DNA of 64,000 nt from Tissierella sp. Yu-01 (GTDB lineage: Bacteria; Bacillota; Clostridia; Tissierellales; Tissierellaceae): the NCBI RefSeq assembly GCF_029537395.1, contig NZ_CP120677.1:1612001-1676000 (forward strand), read 5' to 3'. Position numbers and translations under genes: made by a program. The notes below the pieces were generated by a model. The model was not told the origin of the DNA. It searched no databases and was given only the letters and a program-made list of their open reading frames with translations. The first letter of the stretch is position 1, and each line of letters begins with the position of its first letter. Below, one piece after another: positions 9,821-18,876 of this stretch.

Positions 9821-9875
9821 TCCTCGTTGCAGTTGTGTGATGAAATTGCTACGCAATTTCTTCCATTACTTAAAT
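9821..9875 (+). repeat. Dispersed palindromic repeat, copy A
   Basis: A segment of about 55 bp centred on the perfect palindrome GAAATTGCTACGCAATTTC (9842-9860), followed by TTCC and (G)ATACTTAAA-like sequence and preceded by CCTCGTTGCAG. The same block recurs near 19061-19109 (copy B) and, inverted, at 41761-41817 (copy C). Here it lies in the leader of the superoxide reductase gene, ending 27 bases before its start codon. Confidence 0.8.
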
Positions 9876-9901
9876 TAAAATTATATTAGGAGGTTGTTTA
9901 A

Positions 9902-10279
9902 TTGAAAAGTATAGGTAACTTATATCAAACTGGAGATTGGAAAGGTGAAAAGCACGTTCCTGTTATACATGCAAGAGAAACTGCAAATAAAGATGAACTT
10001 ATAGACGTAAAAGTACTTATAGGGGAAGAAATTCCTCATCCTAATACTTTGGAGCATCATATTCAATGGATTAAAGTTTATTTCCAGCCAGAAGGAAGTA
10101 AATTCCCAGTAGAAGTAGCAAATGCAAACTTCAGCGCTCATGGAGAATTAGGAGTTTATACTGACTATTGTGTTGAATTTAAGTTTAAAGCAGATAAATC
10201 AGGTACATTATATGCTACAAGTTACTGTAACATTCACGGGCTTTGGGAAAACAGCCAAGATATAGTAGTAACAGAGTAG
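9902..10279 (+). CDS. Superoxide reductase (neelaredoxin type, single iron centre)
   Basis: Reduces superoxide to hydrogen peroxide in anaerobes. The iron site is complete: Glu16 and His18 in GEKHVPVIH, His46 in EEIPHPNTL, His52 in EHHIQW, and Cys109 plus His112 in SYCNIHGLW. From memory this spacing matches the P. furiosus enzyme. The N-terminal desulforedoxin domain of class I enzymes is absent, so this is the class II form (125 residues). The start is a TTG at 9902 after AGGAGG; no ATG is suitably placed. The gene stands alone, preceded by repeat copy A and followed by the tyrS T-box leader. Confidence 0.93.
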   Translation: MKSIGNLYQTGDWKGEKHVPVIHARETANKDELIDVKVLIGEEIPHPNTLEHHIQWIKVYFQPEGSKFPVEVANANFSAHGELGVYTDYCVEFKFKADKSGTLYATSYCNIHGLWENSQDIVVTE

Positions 10280-10329
10280 TTGACTTTTTCATAGATTTAT
10301 ATTAATATAACCTTAATTCAATATTAACG

Positions 10330-10530
10330 ATGGGATGATTTAAGTAGCTGGTTTTATTTGTTTTTAAGAGAGCTAACCATGGTGGAAGGTTGGTAAACAG
10401 ACTATCAGTGAATTACAGCATTCTTAGACGTCGTAATGAAGACCGCACTTTACGCGGCTTGAGGCAATTTGCAAATTAAGGTGGTACCACGGGTTTTCTC
10501 TCGTCCTTTAGGATAAGAGAAAACCCTTTA
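10330..10530 (+). promoter_or_regulatory. Tyrosine-specific T-box leader
   Basis: Leader RNA that senses uncharged tRNA-Tyr. It holds the conserved T-box AAGGTGGTACCACGG (10478-10492) that pairs with the tRNA acceptor end. The Stem I region carries GGTGGAAGGTTGG and a specifier bulge with TAC (Tyr) at 10414-10416. An intrinsic terminator (10491-10526) competes with the antiterminator. The location just before tyrS and the TAC specifier agree. Confidence 0.95.
10491..10526 (+). terminator. T-box-controlled terminator before tyrS
   Basis: The stem GGGTTTTCTC.. / ..GAGAAAACCC is followed by TTTATTTATTT. Its 5' arm overlaps the T-box sequence, the usual mutually exclusive arrangement. Confidence 0.9.
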
Positions 10531-10551
10531 TTTATTTAAGGAGGATTTTTT

Positions 10552-11775
10552 ATGAGAAATGTAATGGATATCCTTGCAGAAAGAGGATATATCGACCAAG
10601 TAACTTTTGAAGACGAACTTAGGGAGCTTTTAGGTAGTGAATCAGTAACCTTTTATATAGGATTTGATGCAACTGCAGACAGTCTTACACTAGGTCATTT
10701 CCTACAGATAATGGTTATGATGCATATGCAACAGGCTGGACACCGTCCAATAGCTCTAATTGGTGGGGGAACAACGATGATCGGTGACCCTTCAGGTAGA
10801 AATGACATGAGAAAGGTTATGACTAGAGAATTTATCGATTACAATGCATCAAGATTTAAGGAACAACTACAACAGTTCCTGGACTTTAGCGAAGGCAAAG
10901 CTATTATGGACAACAATGCAAATTGGCTGTTGGATCTTAATTATCTAGACTTCATGAGAGAAATCGGAGTCCACTTCTCAGTAAATAAAATGCTTCAAAT
11001 GGACGCATACAAAAACAGAATGGAAAAAGGCCTTACCTTCTTTGAATTTGGTTATATGCTTATGCAATCCTATGACTTCCTAGAATTATACAGAAAGTAC
11101 AATTGCAAGCTACAATTAGGTGGAAGTGACCAATGGTCTAACATCCTTGGAGGATATGATTTAGTTAGAAAGCTTGAAGAAGATAAGGTTTATGCAATGA
11201 CCTTCAAACTATTAACAACAGCTGAAGGCAAGAAAATGGGAAAAACAGAAGCAGGTACTATATGGCTTGACCCGAATAAAACTCCTCCATACGAACTATA
11301 TCAATACATGAGAAATGTAGACGACAGAGATGTTGAGAAGTTCTTAGCACTTCTGACATTCCTACCAATGGATGAGGTTAGAAAATTAGGAGCTCTTCAA
11401 GATGCTGAAATCAATAAAGCAAAAGAAGTATTAGCTTTTGAGGTTACAAAGCTTATCCATGGGAAAGAAGAAGCAACGAAGGCTCAAAACGCAGCAAGAG
11501 CCCTATTTTCTGGTGGCGGAGATGAATCTGCTGTGCCATTTACAGAAATGGATAAAAAGGTATTTGAAGAGGGAATTGGTATCCTTGACTTATTAAAGGA
11601 CCTAGGCTTGACAAAATCCAATGGTGAAGGCCGTAGACTTGTAGACCAAGGTGGAATTTCCATTGATGATGTAAAGGTTGAAGCCATCGATAAGATAGTA
11701 ACCTTAGATGACTTCAAGGATGATAAAATACTGATAAGAAAAGGAAAAAAAGTATATCATCAAGTAAGAATATAG
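10552..11775 (+). CDS. tyrS: Tyrosyl-tRNA synthetase
   Basis: Class I aminoacyl-tRNA synthetase charging tRNA-Tyr. The HIGH-equivalent is [11 protein letters not shown] (about residues 42-52), the Tyr-binding region has QSYDFLELY and [11 protein letters not shown], and the KMSKS loop reads [12 protein letters not shown]-terminal S4-like RNA-binding domain begins near residue 335 ([17 protein letters not shown]). The 407-residue length is standard. The ATG at 10552 follows AAGGAGG. Expression is controlled by the T-box leader immediately upstream. A hairpin follows the stop codon. Confidence 0.97.
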   Translation: MRNVMDILAERGYIDQVTFEDELRELLGSESVTFYIGFDATADSLTLGHFLQIMVMMHMQQAGHRPIALIGGGTTMIGDPSGRNDMRKVMTREFIDYNASRFKEQLQQFLDFSEGKAIMDNNANWLLDLNYLDFMREIGVHFSVNKMLQMDAYKNRMEKGLTFFEFGYMLMQSYDFLELYRKYNCKLQLGGSDQWSNILGGYDLVRKLEEDKVYAMTFKLLTTAEGKKMGKTEAGTIWLDPNKTPPYELYQYMRNVDDRDVEKFLALLTFLPMDEVRKLGALQDAEINKAKEVLAFEVTKLIHGKEEATKAQNAARALFSGGGDESAVPFTEMDKKVFEEGIGILDLLKDLGLTKSNGEGRRLVDQGGISIDDVKVEAIDKIVTLDDFKDDKILIRKGKKVYHQVRI

Positions 11776-11777
11776 AT

Positions 11778-11808
11778 AAAAAATGAGCGAGAAATTGCTC
11801 ATTTTTTA
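11778..11808 (+). terminator. Terminator after tyrS
   Basis: AAAAAATGAGC / GCTCATTTTTT stem with an 8-base loop and a built-in T run, immediately after the tyrS stop codon. Confidence 0.85.
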
Positions 11809-11932
11809 ATTTACAATTTTAAATTTTAAAATTACTAAATTAAAAGAGAATATTTAGAGTCCTTAAAATAGAAATCTCTATGGAACTTATTATGAGAATA
11901 TGCTATCATTAAGTAAAATACTGAGTATGACA

Positions 11933-12022
11933 GAGTAGATAACAAGCGTTAAGTGTTTGAGAATGGGACGTTGTCTCAAAACGAAAAGCTTAGCTTGCGG
12001 TTTGTTATCGCGTTCACTGCTC
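11933..12022 (+). promoter_or_regulatory. Tetrahydrofolate (folT) riboswitch
   Basis: Contains the conserved core GAGTAGAT (11933), CGTTAAGTG (11947-11955), GAATGGGACGTTGTC (11961-11975), ACGAAAAGC (11981-11989), GCGGT, and closing ATCGCGTTCACTGCTC. Helix GATAACAA/TTGTTATC and the end pairing GAG/CTC are present. This matches the THF riboswitch consensus I know from folT leaders of Clostridia. A second hairpin CATAAG/CTTATG (12022-12041) lies between it and the ribosome site AAGGAG (12061), suggesting control of translation start. The rest of 11809-11932 is AT-rich with no gene seen. Confidence 0.9.
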
Positions 12023-12073
12023 ATAAGACTTCTTTCTTATGTGCAGCAAGTCATATGAGAAAGGAGATTAAAA

Positions 12074-12601
12074 ATGAATAAAAAAGGTTTTCTTACAACT
12101 AAGAAGATTGCTTATGTAGGTATCCTTGTAGCTTTATCAGTAGCTATCAACACCTTAAGAATTGGAAGTGTCAGCTTTGGAGGTTTTCCAATTATCTTCT
12201 CTGGTTACGTCTTGGGACCTGGGTTGGGATTCGTTGTTGGTGGATTAGCCGATTTAGTAGGATTTTTAATTAGGCCATCTTCTACAGGTGCATTCAATCC
12301 CTTATTTGCCTTGACATCTGCCTTGACAGGAGCTATCCCAGTTATTGTAACTAAATCTTTAGGAGATAAATATCCTAATTTAAAATTATGGAAAGTTCTA
12401 ATAGGTGTACTAATAGGACAAACCGTTACTTCAGTAATTATAGTACCATTTGCTATTTCAATTCTTTATGGTAAGAATACATTCTGGTACTATATGACAT
12501 CTGCAGCAATTAAACAAGTAGTTTCAATACCTATATATAGCATACTAGTAATAAGTATAAGCAAAGTTCTTTCAAAACAATTGCATTTCGATAAAAATTG
12601 A
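12074..12601 (+). CDS. folT: Folate ECF transporter S component
   Basis: Membrane substrate-binding subunit of an energy-coupling factor importer, probably for folates. At 175 residues it has about five or six membrane segments and the S-component pattern SFGGFPIIFSGYVLGPGLGF followed by GGLADLVGFL. The folate assignment rests on the THF riboswitch in its leader. The shared ATPase and T subunits (EcfA, EcfA', EcfT) are not in the window, as usual for group II ECF systems. The ATG at 12074 follows AAGGAG. Confidence 0.9.
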   Translation: MNKKGFLTTKKIAYVGILVALSVAINTLRIGSVSFGGFPIIFSGYVLGPGLGFVVGGLADLVGFLIRPSSTGAFNPLFALTSALTGAIPVIVTKSLGDKYPNLKLWKVLIGVLIGQTVTSVIIVPFAISILYGKNTFWYYMTSAAIKQVVSIPIYSILVISISKVLSKQLHFDKN

Positions 12602-12630
12602 ACTCCTTGGACTGATGTCCAAGGAGTTTT
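12601..12630. terminator. Bidirectional terminator between folT and the PhzF gene
   Basis: AACTCCTTGGAC / GTCCAAGGAGTT, 12-bp perfect stem with a TGAT loop, followed by TTATTTTATTTT on the plus strand. It serves the convergent folT and phzF-like genes. Confidence 0.9.
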
Positions 12631-12633
12631 ATT

Positions 12634-13458
12634 TTATTTTGAATATATTTCACCTTTTAATGTAATAACTGCATCCCCTATTAGCTCAAGTCTGTTATTA
12701 TCCATAACTTTCAATATAAGCTCTCCACCTCTATAGGATGCTTGAAATGCTTTCATTTCTTTCTTATCTAATAATTCCCCCCAGTAAGTAGCCAATACAG
12801 TATGAACTGAACCAGTTACAGGATCTTCATTTATCCCTGCCCATGGATTGAAGTATCTAGATACAAAGTCATAATCATCACAATTATTAGTAGTTACTGC
12901 TACTCCCTTAACATTTTCTTTAAATTTTAAGTCTTTTAATTGTTCAAAATTTGGTTTAAGATTATGAATTATAGCTTCATCACTGACTTCTATAATTACC
13001 TTTCCTGTTTTTGCACCTATTCTTGCTGTCTTATATCCATTAAGACCTAATGCCTTTAACAGTTCAATTGTTGGTTCAAACGTTAAAGGCTCATCTAGTG
13101 GCATATCTATACCAATACCATCTTCACATTTTCTAGCAATTAGATCTCCACTTTTAGTCTTAAAACTTAGCTTTTCTGATTTTGCATTCATAATGTCATA
13201 AATAACCTTTGATGTCCCAATGGTTCCATGACCACATATATCAACCTCAACCTGCGGAGTAAACCATCTTAGAGAATATACTTCCTTTTTCTTATCTAAT
13301 GGTAGTAAAAATGCTGTTTCAGAAAGATTCATCTCTGCTGAAATTTTCTTCATAAGCTCTTCTTCAATTTCCTCATCTAAAACACATACAGCTGCAGGAT
13401 TACCTCCGTAATATTCCTTTGTAAAAACATCAACCTGATATAATGGATATACTTTCAA
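12634..13458 (-). CDS. PhzF family epimerase/isomerase-like protein
   Basis: A two-lobed protein of the diaminopimelate epimerase fold. Motifs: YPLYQVDVFTKEYYGGNPAA at the N-terminus with the conserved GGNPAAV, NLSETAFLLP (catalytic Glu of PhzF), VDICGHGTIGTSKVI, and NPWAGINEDPVTGSVHTVL. At 274 residues it is full length. The start is a TTG at 13458 with only a weak GGGAT site. Substrates in this family are mostly unknown; no phenazine genes are nearby, so it should not be called a phenazine enzyme. It is followed at the 3' end by the shared terminator with folT. Confidence 0.88.
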   Translation of the reverse strand: MKVYPLYQVDVFTKEYYGGNPAAVCVLDEEIEEELMKKISAEMNLSETAFLLPLDKKKEVYSLRWFTPQVEVDICGHGTIGTSKVIYDIMNAKSEKLSFKTKSGDLIARKCEDGIGIDMPLDEPLTFEPTIELLKALGLNGYKTARIGAKTGKVIIEVSDEAIIHNLKPNFEQLKDLKFKENVKGVAVTTNNCDDYDFVSRYFNPWAGINEDPVTGSVHTVLATYWGELLDKKEMKAFQASYRGGELILKVMDNNRLELIGDAVITLKGEIYSK

Positions 13459-13474
13459 TCTATCCCTACTTTCT

Positions 13475-14308
13475 TTACTTAATATACAATCCCTTTAATA
13501 CTTTTATCTCTTCACCATATCCCTCTAGCTCATTTGGAGTTTCAAGGTAAAATGGCAAATATTTTAACTTTGGATGATTAATAATATTTGCAAAAGTATC
13601 TATACCAAGAGACCCCTCGCCAATCTTCTCATGTCTATCCTTATGACTTGAGAAAGGATTTTTACTATCGTTTAAATGTATTGCATATAGCTTATCTAGG
13701 CCTATGATCCTGTCAAACTCTTCTAATACACCATCTAAATTATTAACTATATCGTAACCTCCATCATAAATATGACATGAGTCCATACATACTCCAATCT
13801 TATCCTTTAGTTGTACTCCATCAATAATTGCCTTTAGCTCTTCAAAATTCCTTCCAATTTCAGTTCCTTTTCCAGCCATTGTTTCTAATAAAACAGTAGT
13901 TGTATGTTCAGGCTTTAGAATTTCGTTAAGCAATTCGATGATATACTCAATACCCTTCTCCACTCCCTGTCCAACATGGCTACCAGGGTGAAAGTTATAA
14001 TAATTATTCGGCAAGTACTCCATTCTTTTTAAGTCATCTTCCATTACTATCTTTGCAAATTCCCTTGTCTCTATCTTGTTTGAACAAGGATTTAATGTAT
14101 ATGGTGCATGAGCTAGTAATTTCCCAAAGTTATGCTCCTTCATAATATTTAATAATCTTTCCACATCTTCAGGATCTATATCCTTAGCCTTGCTGCCTCT
14201 AGGGTTACGGGTGAAAAACTGAAAGGTATTGGCTCCAATCTTTAATGCATCCCTCCCCATAGCCTCATAGCCTTTTGATGTAGATAAGTGACAACCTATT
14301 GTTAGCAT
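13475..14308 (-). CDS. nfo: Deoxyribonuclease IV (AP endonuclease)
   Basis: Cleaves DNA 5' to abasic sites in base-excision repair. The TIM-barrel metal ligands are visible in [70 protein letters not shown] and FYLETPN. An upstream in-frame start at 14353 exists, but the ATG at 14308 ([13 protein letters not shown]) follows GGAGG at the right distance and gives the usual ~277 residues. It lies just upstream of the PhzF gene (16 bases apart) and is probably co-transcribed. Confidence 0.95.
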   Translation of the reverse strand: MLTIGCHLSTSKGYEAMGRDALKIGANTFQFFTRNPRGSKAKDIDPEDVERLLNIMKEHNFGKLLAHAPYTLNPCSNKIETREFAKIVMEDDLKRMEYLPNNYYNFHPGSHVGQGVEKGIEYIIELLNEILKPEHTTTVLLETMAGKGTEIGRNFEELKAIIDGVQLKDKIGVCMDSCHIYDGGYDIVNNLDGVLEEFDRIIGLDKLYAIHLNDSKNPFSSHKDRHEKIGEGSLGIDTFANIINHPKLKYLPFYLETPNELEGYGEEIKVLKGLYIK

Positions 14309-14401
14309 CTTATTCCTCCAATTATTTTTGTAATATATTATGATGATACCCAATTTTATTTTAACTAATTGAACCTTATACTAAACAATTCATTTTAATA
14401 G

Positions 14402-14433
14402 AAAAAAGTCTGATAATCATCTAATTACCAGAC
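14402..14433 (-). terminator. Terminator after the copper-amine-oxidase-like stalk gene
   Basis: On the minus strand GTCTGGTAAT pairs with ATTATCAGAC around a 6-base loop, followed by six T residues. Confidence 0.8.
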
Positions 14434-14452
14434 CTTAGTTCATTTTAGTATA

Positions 14453-15469
14453 TTAATAAAGTATTTTTAAACCTTCCGGAAGAATTTCAACTTTTGCTTT
14501 TAGGACTTCTTCAATAAAATTTTCAGGTACATAAGTGTCTGATTCAACCAGCACTGGAGCAGCACCTAATTTAATAAGCATCCTTGCAAAATTATAATTA
14601 TCTTTTCCGATAGTTACAGCAGTCCATTGAGCACCTCTAGTTAATTCAGTTGTTTTTGTTTCCTGATTCCAAGTAATTTCATATCCTAGGCTCTCTCCAA
14701 CTAGTCTTAGTGGTATCATCTTTACACCATTAATTTCTTTAATGAACTCATTACCTAAAATAAATTCCTTAAACTCTTTTTCCTCTACTTCTTCAACTAC
14801 TTCCTCTTCATCTACTTCTGCTATTTCTTCTCTTTCAGGCATAACTATTATCTTTTCAGGTGATGTTTGACCAGGATAGCTTAGTAGTACTATGTCAGTA
14901 AATACTATCAAGTCTCTATTTGCCAAATCTTCAATCCCTAAAGCTTCACCATCTTTATCTACTATTATTGTTTCTTCTGATGGTCTTAATATCATATCCC
15001 CTTCAGCACTTAATAGTTCTTCATCATATTTTGAGACCATTACTCCCTGATGCTCTTCATTATCGTTTATAACAACAACATCTGGTCCTAGCATCGGAGG
15101 ATAACTCATAGTCATTATTGTATCCTTGTGATAAAAAATAGTAACCTCCATACCCTCTTTTAAATCTTCTTTATCTGTAAAGTTCATTGTTTTATCACTT
15201 ATCAAAATTACATCTTCATTAATATATGCTTTCATTTGGTCAAGACCTTCAGCATTATCATTCTTCACTATAATTGAAAGTATGTCATTTTCCTTTTCAA
15301 CCTTTTCTATTTTTCCCTTAAATTCAATATATTCAGTTATTATAGCCTCATCTATTGGTGCATTTATTGGTGCACTTATCAGTCTAATTTCCTCCTCTGC
15401 TTTTACAGCTAGTGGACTTGCAGCTATGCATGTAGCTAAAGATAGTGCCATAACCTTCTTAATATTCAT
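14453..15469 (-). CDS. Secreted protein with copper amine oxidase N-terminal-like (stalk) domain
   Basis: An exported protein with a Sec signal peptide (MNIKKVMALSLATCIAASP, cleavage after an AxA near residue 24). A middle beta-rich region has acidic spacers (EVDEEEVVEEVEEKEF), and the C-terminal domain is the copper amine oxidase N1-like fold: VKMIPLRLVGESLGYEITWN then TELTRGAQWTAVTIGKDNY. This domain is frequent in Clostridia surface proteins and does not imply amine oxidase activity. No catalytic signature was seen. The ATG at 15469 follows AGGAGG. It is a single gene with its own terminator. Confidence 0.85.
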   Translation of the reverse strand: MNIKKVMALSLATCIAASPLAVKAEEEIRLISAPINAPIDEAIITEYIEFKGKIEKVEKENDILSIIVKNDNAEGLDQMKAYINEDVILISDKTMNFTDKEDLKEGMEVTIFYHKDTIMTMSYPPMLGPDVVVINDNEEHQGVMVSKYDEELLSAEGDMILRPSEETIIVDKDGEALGIEDLANRDLIVFTDIVLLSYPGQTSPEKIIVMPEREEIAEVDEEEVVEEVEEKEFKEFILGNEFIKEINGVKMIPLRLVGESLGYEITWNQETKTTELTRGAQWTAVTIGKDNYNFARMLIKLGAAPVLVESDTYVPENFIEEVLKAKVEILPEGLKILY

Positions 15470-15642
15470 AGAATTGAACCTCCTAATTTAATCTTAATCT
15501 TATCCTCATTATACCAAGCGCTTCTAAATAAGGGGTTACATAATGGTTACATAAATATTTCAAATCAGAAAAAACCTGTTAAGTAAACTCCAATATTATG
15601 CTATTATATACCTATACTTTAAACACCATAGGAGGGATAAAC

Positions 15643-16077
15643 ATGGATGTAACTATTAGACCAATAATATATGGAACCGAGGATTATGAGAAGTCTATAG
15701 ACTTAAGAAATGAAGTTTTTAGAAAACCCTGGGGACTAGATATTAGAAACGAAGACCTCTCATCAGATGCCAAATATGAAATGTTCGGCGCATATAAGGA
15801 TGAAAAAATGATAGCAACAATTTTTTTAACTGAAGACGATAAAGAAACTGCTAGAATAAAAAGTGTAGCAATATTTGATGAATACAGAGGTAAAGGACTT
15901 GGTAAATATTTGATGAACTATGTTGAGGATATAGCTCTTAAAAGGGGTTATAAAAAAGTAGCTCTTATGGGCAGAGTTTCCGCAGAGATCTTTTACAACA
16001 AATTGGGATATGAAACTATAAGTGAAGTTTATGACCATAATACCATTCCTCATGTTGATATGATTAAGGAGTTTTAG
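15643..16077 (+). CDS. GNAT family N-acetyltransferase
   Basis: 144-residue acetyl-CoA-dependent acetyltransferase. The acetyl-CoA loop is DEYRGKGLGKYLMNYVEDIA with the R/QxxGxG/A pattern (RGKGLG), followed by GYKKVALMGRVSAEIFYNKL and GYETISEVY. It resembles ElaA-like or general GNATs; the substrate is unknown. In-frame codons upstream of 15643 exist but the ATG at 15643 follows GGAGGG and gives the normal domain length. The next GNAT gene starts 27 bases after the stop codon, so the pair is probably an operon. Confidence 0.88.
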   Translation: MDVTIRPIIYGTEDYEKSIDLRNEVFRKPWGLDIRNEDLSSDAKYEMFGAYKDEKMIATIFLTEDDKETARIKSVAIFDEYRGKGLGKYLMNYVEDIALKRGYKKVALMGRVSAEIFYNKLGYETISEVYDHNTIPHVDMIKEF

Positions 16078-16104
16078 TTAACAATTAGAAAAGGAGTGAA
16101 TTTA

Positions 16105-16674
16105 ATGGAATATCGAAATGCCACATTAAATGACATCCCAGCAATAGCAAAACTACAAGAAAAATATCACGTATTAACAATAAGTGAAGAAGATAAGCCA
16201 GATGGATTCGTTACAACATTGTTTACAGAAGAACAATTTAAAAGATTAATAGAAGATGAAAACGGACTAGCTATAGCATGTGATGGAGAAAAGGTAGTTG
16301 GATATGCAATGGCTGCATCCTGGGAATATTGGTCAGAATGGCCGCTGTTTCAGCATATGATTAAGGATTTGCATAATACAACATTCATGGGTCAGGTACT
16401 TTCAACGAAAAATTCTTATCAATATGGACCAATCTGTGTCCATAAGGATTATCGTAGTAGTGACGTATTTCCAAATCTATTTGAATTTTCAAGAACACAA
16501 ATGCAAAAAAGATATCCCATATTAATTACATTTATTAATCAAATTAATCCAAGATCTTATAAAGCTCACACCAAGATTGGACTAGATGTTATAAAGCCAT
16601 TTGAATTTAACAATAATCAATATTATGAACTTGGATATGATACATCTGTAAGAACCAAAGGTTCAAATATATAG
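16105..16674 (+). CDS. GNAT-like acetyltransferase
   Basis: 189 residues with the GNAT N-terminus YRNATLNDIPAIAKLQEKYH, central VVGYAMAASWEYW, and a substituted acetyl-CoA loop GPICVHKDYRSSDVFPNLFE in place of the usual R-G-x-G-x-G. Glycines normally contacting the CoA pyrophosphate are lacking, so activity is less certain. The C-terminal FINQINPRSYKAHTKIGLDV matches GNATs (xNxxSYxxHxKxG). A GTG at 16096 is part of the ribosome site GGAGTG; the ATG at 16105 is preferred. It is the second gene of a two-GNAT operon. Confidence 0.8.
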   Translation: MEYRNATLNDIPAIAKLQEKYHVLTISEEDKPDGFVTTLFTEEQFKRLIEDENGLAIACDGEKVVGYAMAASWEYWSEWPLFQHMIKDLHNTTFMGQVLSTKNSYQYGPICVHKDYRSSDVFPNLFEFSRTQMQKRYPILITFINQINPRSYKAHTKIGLDVIKPFEFNNNQYYELGYDTSVRTKGSNI

Positions 16675-16682
16675 TAAATAAT

Positions 16683-16710
16683 AAAATCTGCACATTAGCG
16701 TGCGGGTTTT
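16683..16710. terminator. Terminator between the GNAT pair and the GH25 gene
   Basis: AAAATCTGCAC / GTGCGGGTTTT stem with a 6-base loop (one G-T pair), followed by TTATTATTT on the plus strand; it serves convergent genes. Confidence 0.75.
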
Positions 16711-16723
16711 ATTATTTGACATC

Positions 16724-17467
16724 TTATACTATCCTTTTAAGTACAATTGCTAATTCCTGACGAGTTACAGAGTCCCTTGGCCGAGTTCCATCCAATAGCC
16801 CTACATTTACTGCCCAATCCCAGGCTTCTCTTGCCCATTCAGCTGGCTCATCATTTCGTGGCTCTGTATTGTTTACCTCTATTTCAGTAAAATATGATAA
16901 TGGTTTATTACTTAATATCCTGTTTAAATCAAGATTTCCATTATATCCTGCAAGTTTCCCCGCTGAAGTATACTGATGAATATCACAAGGAAAGCTAGGT
17001 GTGCTATTTGGAAGACCGTTATTTATACCATAATGGGGTATCCATATGGCGTCTACTTCTTCTAGATTCAAATTAAACTCTCTATACAAATGGTGACCAA
17101 TATAAATACCTATCCTATGCGCTCCTAATTCTCTCAATCTATTAACGTAAGCAGATACACCACTTCTCATGTCATTCATGCTCCTTTCCTCCACATCTAA
17201 AAACCAGAAGGTTGGAGCTATATCTATAGTCCTATTATAAAAATCAGTAGCTTCCTTCTCCATATCTTGTATAGACCTGCCCCTTACCCAAGCATAGCAG
17301 GCAGTAGGTATACCTCTACCTCTAAATTCTCTGTGGTGAATCCTATAATATCGGTCAATCAATGCACTTCCGTACTGTGTCCTTATAATTACTAGTTTAA
17401 CCTGTTCTGAAAGTCTGTCATAATCCATATTGGTAGGGTTCTGGTGATGAGAAATATCTATTATCAT
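16724..17467 (-). CDS. GH25-like muramidase fold protein with SLH-like tail
   Basis: A peptidoglycan hydrolase-like protein. The GH25 TIM barrel starts at MIIDISHHQNPTNMDYDRL and has LVIIRTQYGS, WFLDVEERSM (catalytic D-x-E position), IGIYIGHHLY, AIWIPHYG and DIHQYTSAGKLAGYNGNLDL. After residue ~205 there is one S-layer-homology-like repeat, EWAREAWDWAVNVGLLDG and VTRQELAIVLKR. There is no signal peptide, as in phage endolysins, but no holin or phage gene is adjacent. It could be a domesticated endolysin or a mother-cell lysin. The ATG at 17467 follows AAGGAGG. Confidence 0.85.
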   Translation of the reverse strand: MIIDISHHQNPTNMDYDRLSEQVKLVIIRTQYGSALIDRYYRIHHREFRGRGIPTACYAWVRGRSIQDMEKEATDFYNRTIDIAPTFWFLDVEERSMNDMRSGVSAYVNRLRELGAHRIGIYIGHHLYREFNLNLEEVDAIWIPHYGINNGLPNSTPSFPCDIHQYTSAGKLAGYNGNLDLNRILSNKPLSYFTEIEVNNTEPRNDEPAEWAREAWDWAVNVGLLDGTRPRDSVTRQELAIVLKRIV

Positions 17468-17537
17468 CTTAATCCTCCTTAACGACTATATTTAAAAACA
17501 CCCATATTAAATATATATAAGGATTAAGAGAATTTTA

Positions 17538-18572
17538 CTACCTAATATATTTATAACCTCTATGAATATTGATTAAGTCTCTAAGTATAGAAGCTGCAGC
17601 AGGCTTTACTCCTGATGCTCCTCCAATTATTGTTAAATCTCCTAAGGTATCCGAAGTATATTTAACTGCCTTGTTCTTTCCATTAACTCCGTATAGAGGA
17701 TTGTTAGATTCAATGCACTCAAGCTTTACTGACATCTGTATTCCATTATCTGTCTTTATTGTCTTACCTATTAATTTGTACTTTTTACCTTCCCTTGCTG
17801 CCTTCTTTATATCTATAACTTTTATATTTGTAATACCTTCTATCTTAATTTCATCTAGGGTCTTTTCCTCATCCATAAGTACATTAGTAAGTATCAATAG
17901 TTTTGTAGCCGTATCCCATCCTTCAACGTCAAGAGTAGGATCTGATTCAGCAATACCAAGTTCCTGTGCCTTTTTTAGAGCCTGATTATATTCTACACCG
18001 TAAGTTTCCATCTCATTAAGGATAAAATTAGTCGTTCCATTTAATACACCTTCAATAGATTTTATTTCTGAACCTGCCATATCAACAACTCCACTGTTAA
18101 TAGTAGGTAATGCTCCCCCAGTTGTACAACCTATACCAAGCTGTACATTGTTTCTAAGTGCTATATCCCTTAGTTTTTTATATGCCAACATTACAGGACC
18201 CTTATTTGCAGTAATAACATTGAACCCATTCTCTAATGATTTGACTATATGAGTCATTCCAGGTTCACCTGTTTCTTTATTTGTAGGAGTCATTTCTATT
18301 ACAAAATCAACATCCCTTTTATGTAATAATGTATCAAAAGATATTATGCTTGATCCACCACATGGATAATGAGTAATGTCTTTATTTGATTTAGTAAATT
18401 CAATAAATTTTTCAATATCAATACCATCAGGATCATATACTCCACCCTTAGATGATATTACATAGCAGACTTTAGGGAGAATACCCTCATTTAATAAACT
18501 TTCCGTTTTCTCTAACACCAACTTTAAAAATGCCTTACCAACTCCACCATAACCAATTATAGCTATTTTCAT
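17538..18572 (-). CDS. hom: Homoserine dehydrogenase (short form, no ACT domain)
   Basis: NAD(P)H-dependent reduction of aspartate semialdehyde to homoserine, leading to Thr and Met. The Rossmann motif IAIIGYGGVGKAFL is at the start; the catalytic domain has GIGCTTGGALPTINSGV, LNGTTNFILNEMETYG, AESDPTLDVEGWDTATKL. The C-terminal ACT regulatory domain of long bacterial enzymes is absent (344 residues), so it should not be Thr-inhibited through that domain. In this family a catabolic role is also possible. The ATG at 18572 follows AGGAGG. No neighbouring Thr pathway gene is present. Confidence 0.9.
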   Translation of the reverse strand: MKIAIIGYGGVGKAFLKLVLEKTESLLNEGILPKVCYVISSKGGVYDPDGIDIEKFIEFTKSNKDITHYPCGGSSIISFDTLLHKRDVDFVIEMTPTNKETGEPGMTHIVKSLENGFNVITANKGPVMLAYKKLRDIALRNNVQLGIGCTTGGALPTINSGVVDMAGSEIKSIEGVLNGTTNFILNEMETYGVEYNQALKKAQELGIAESDPTLDVEGWDTATKLLILTNVLMDEEKTLDEIKIEGITNIKVIDIKKAAREGKKYKLIGKTIKTDNGIQMSVKLECIESNNPLYGVNGKNKAVKYTSDTLGDLTIIGGASGVKPAAASILRDLINIHRGYKYIR

Positions 18573-18639
18573 CTATGTCCTCCTGTTAATTTAATTCTGT
18601 CAACTACTTTATCGGTCTATTATCAATAATTGCCTCATT

Positions 18640-18876
18640 TTAAAGCATATACAACATTGACGCGCATCCAGCAAACATAAAAGATATAAATATTCCTATT
18701 ATTGCAAGCAGAAGCGTTGCTTTACAAAAGTTACTTAAGTTAGGATTAGTATTAGGTGAAAACGCCCAAATTACATACATAATTATATTTACTAAAGGTA
18801 TTGCTAATATAATCATGACTCCAATCCACTTTCCTACCGACATTACTTCCTCTGAATTTCTATAATAATCACTCAT
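18640..18876 (-). CDS. Small two-segment membrane protein
   Basis: Unrecognised 78-residue protein. After a polar start MSDYYRNSEEVMSVGKW there are two hydrophobic segments (about residues 18-38 and 53-75) joined by AFSPNTNPNLSNFCKAT. It resembles short DUF-type Clostridia membrane proteins that end in a glycine-cysteine-rich helix. The ATG at 18876 follows GGGAGG; an earlier in-frame start at 18891 would run through that site. It sits 67 bases upstream of hom on the same strand and may share its transcript. Confidence 0.7.
   Translation of the reverse strand: MSDYYRNSEEVMSVGKWIGVMIILAIPLVNIIMYVIWAFSPNTNPNLSNFCKATLLLAIIGIFISFMFAGCASMLYML

Noticed and set aside
12634-13458. Phenazine biosynthesis (PhzF)
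   Set aside because: No other phz gene is present; PhzF homologues without this context have unknown substrates.
16724-17467. Prophage lysis module suggested by the GH25-like protein
   Set aside because: No holin, integrase, capsid or tail genes are nearby; it is a single chromosomal gene.
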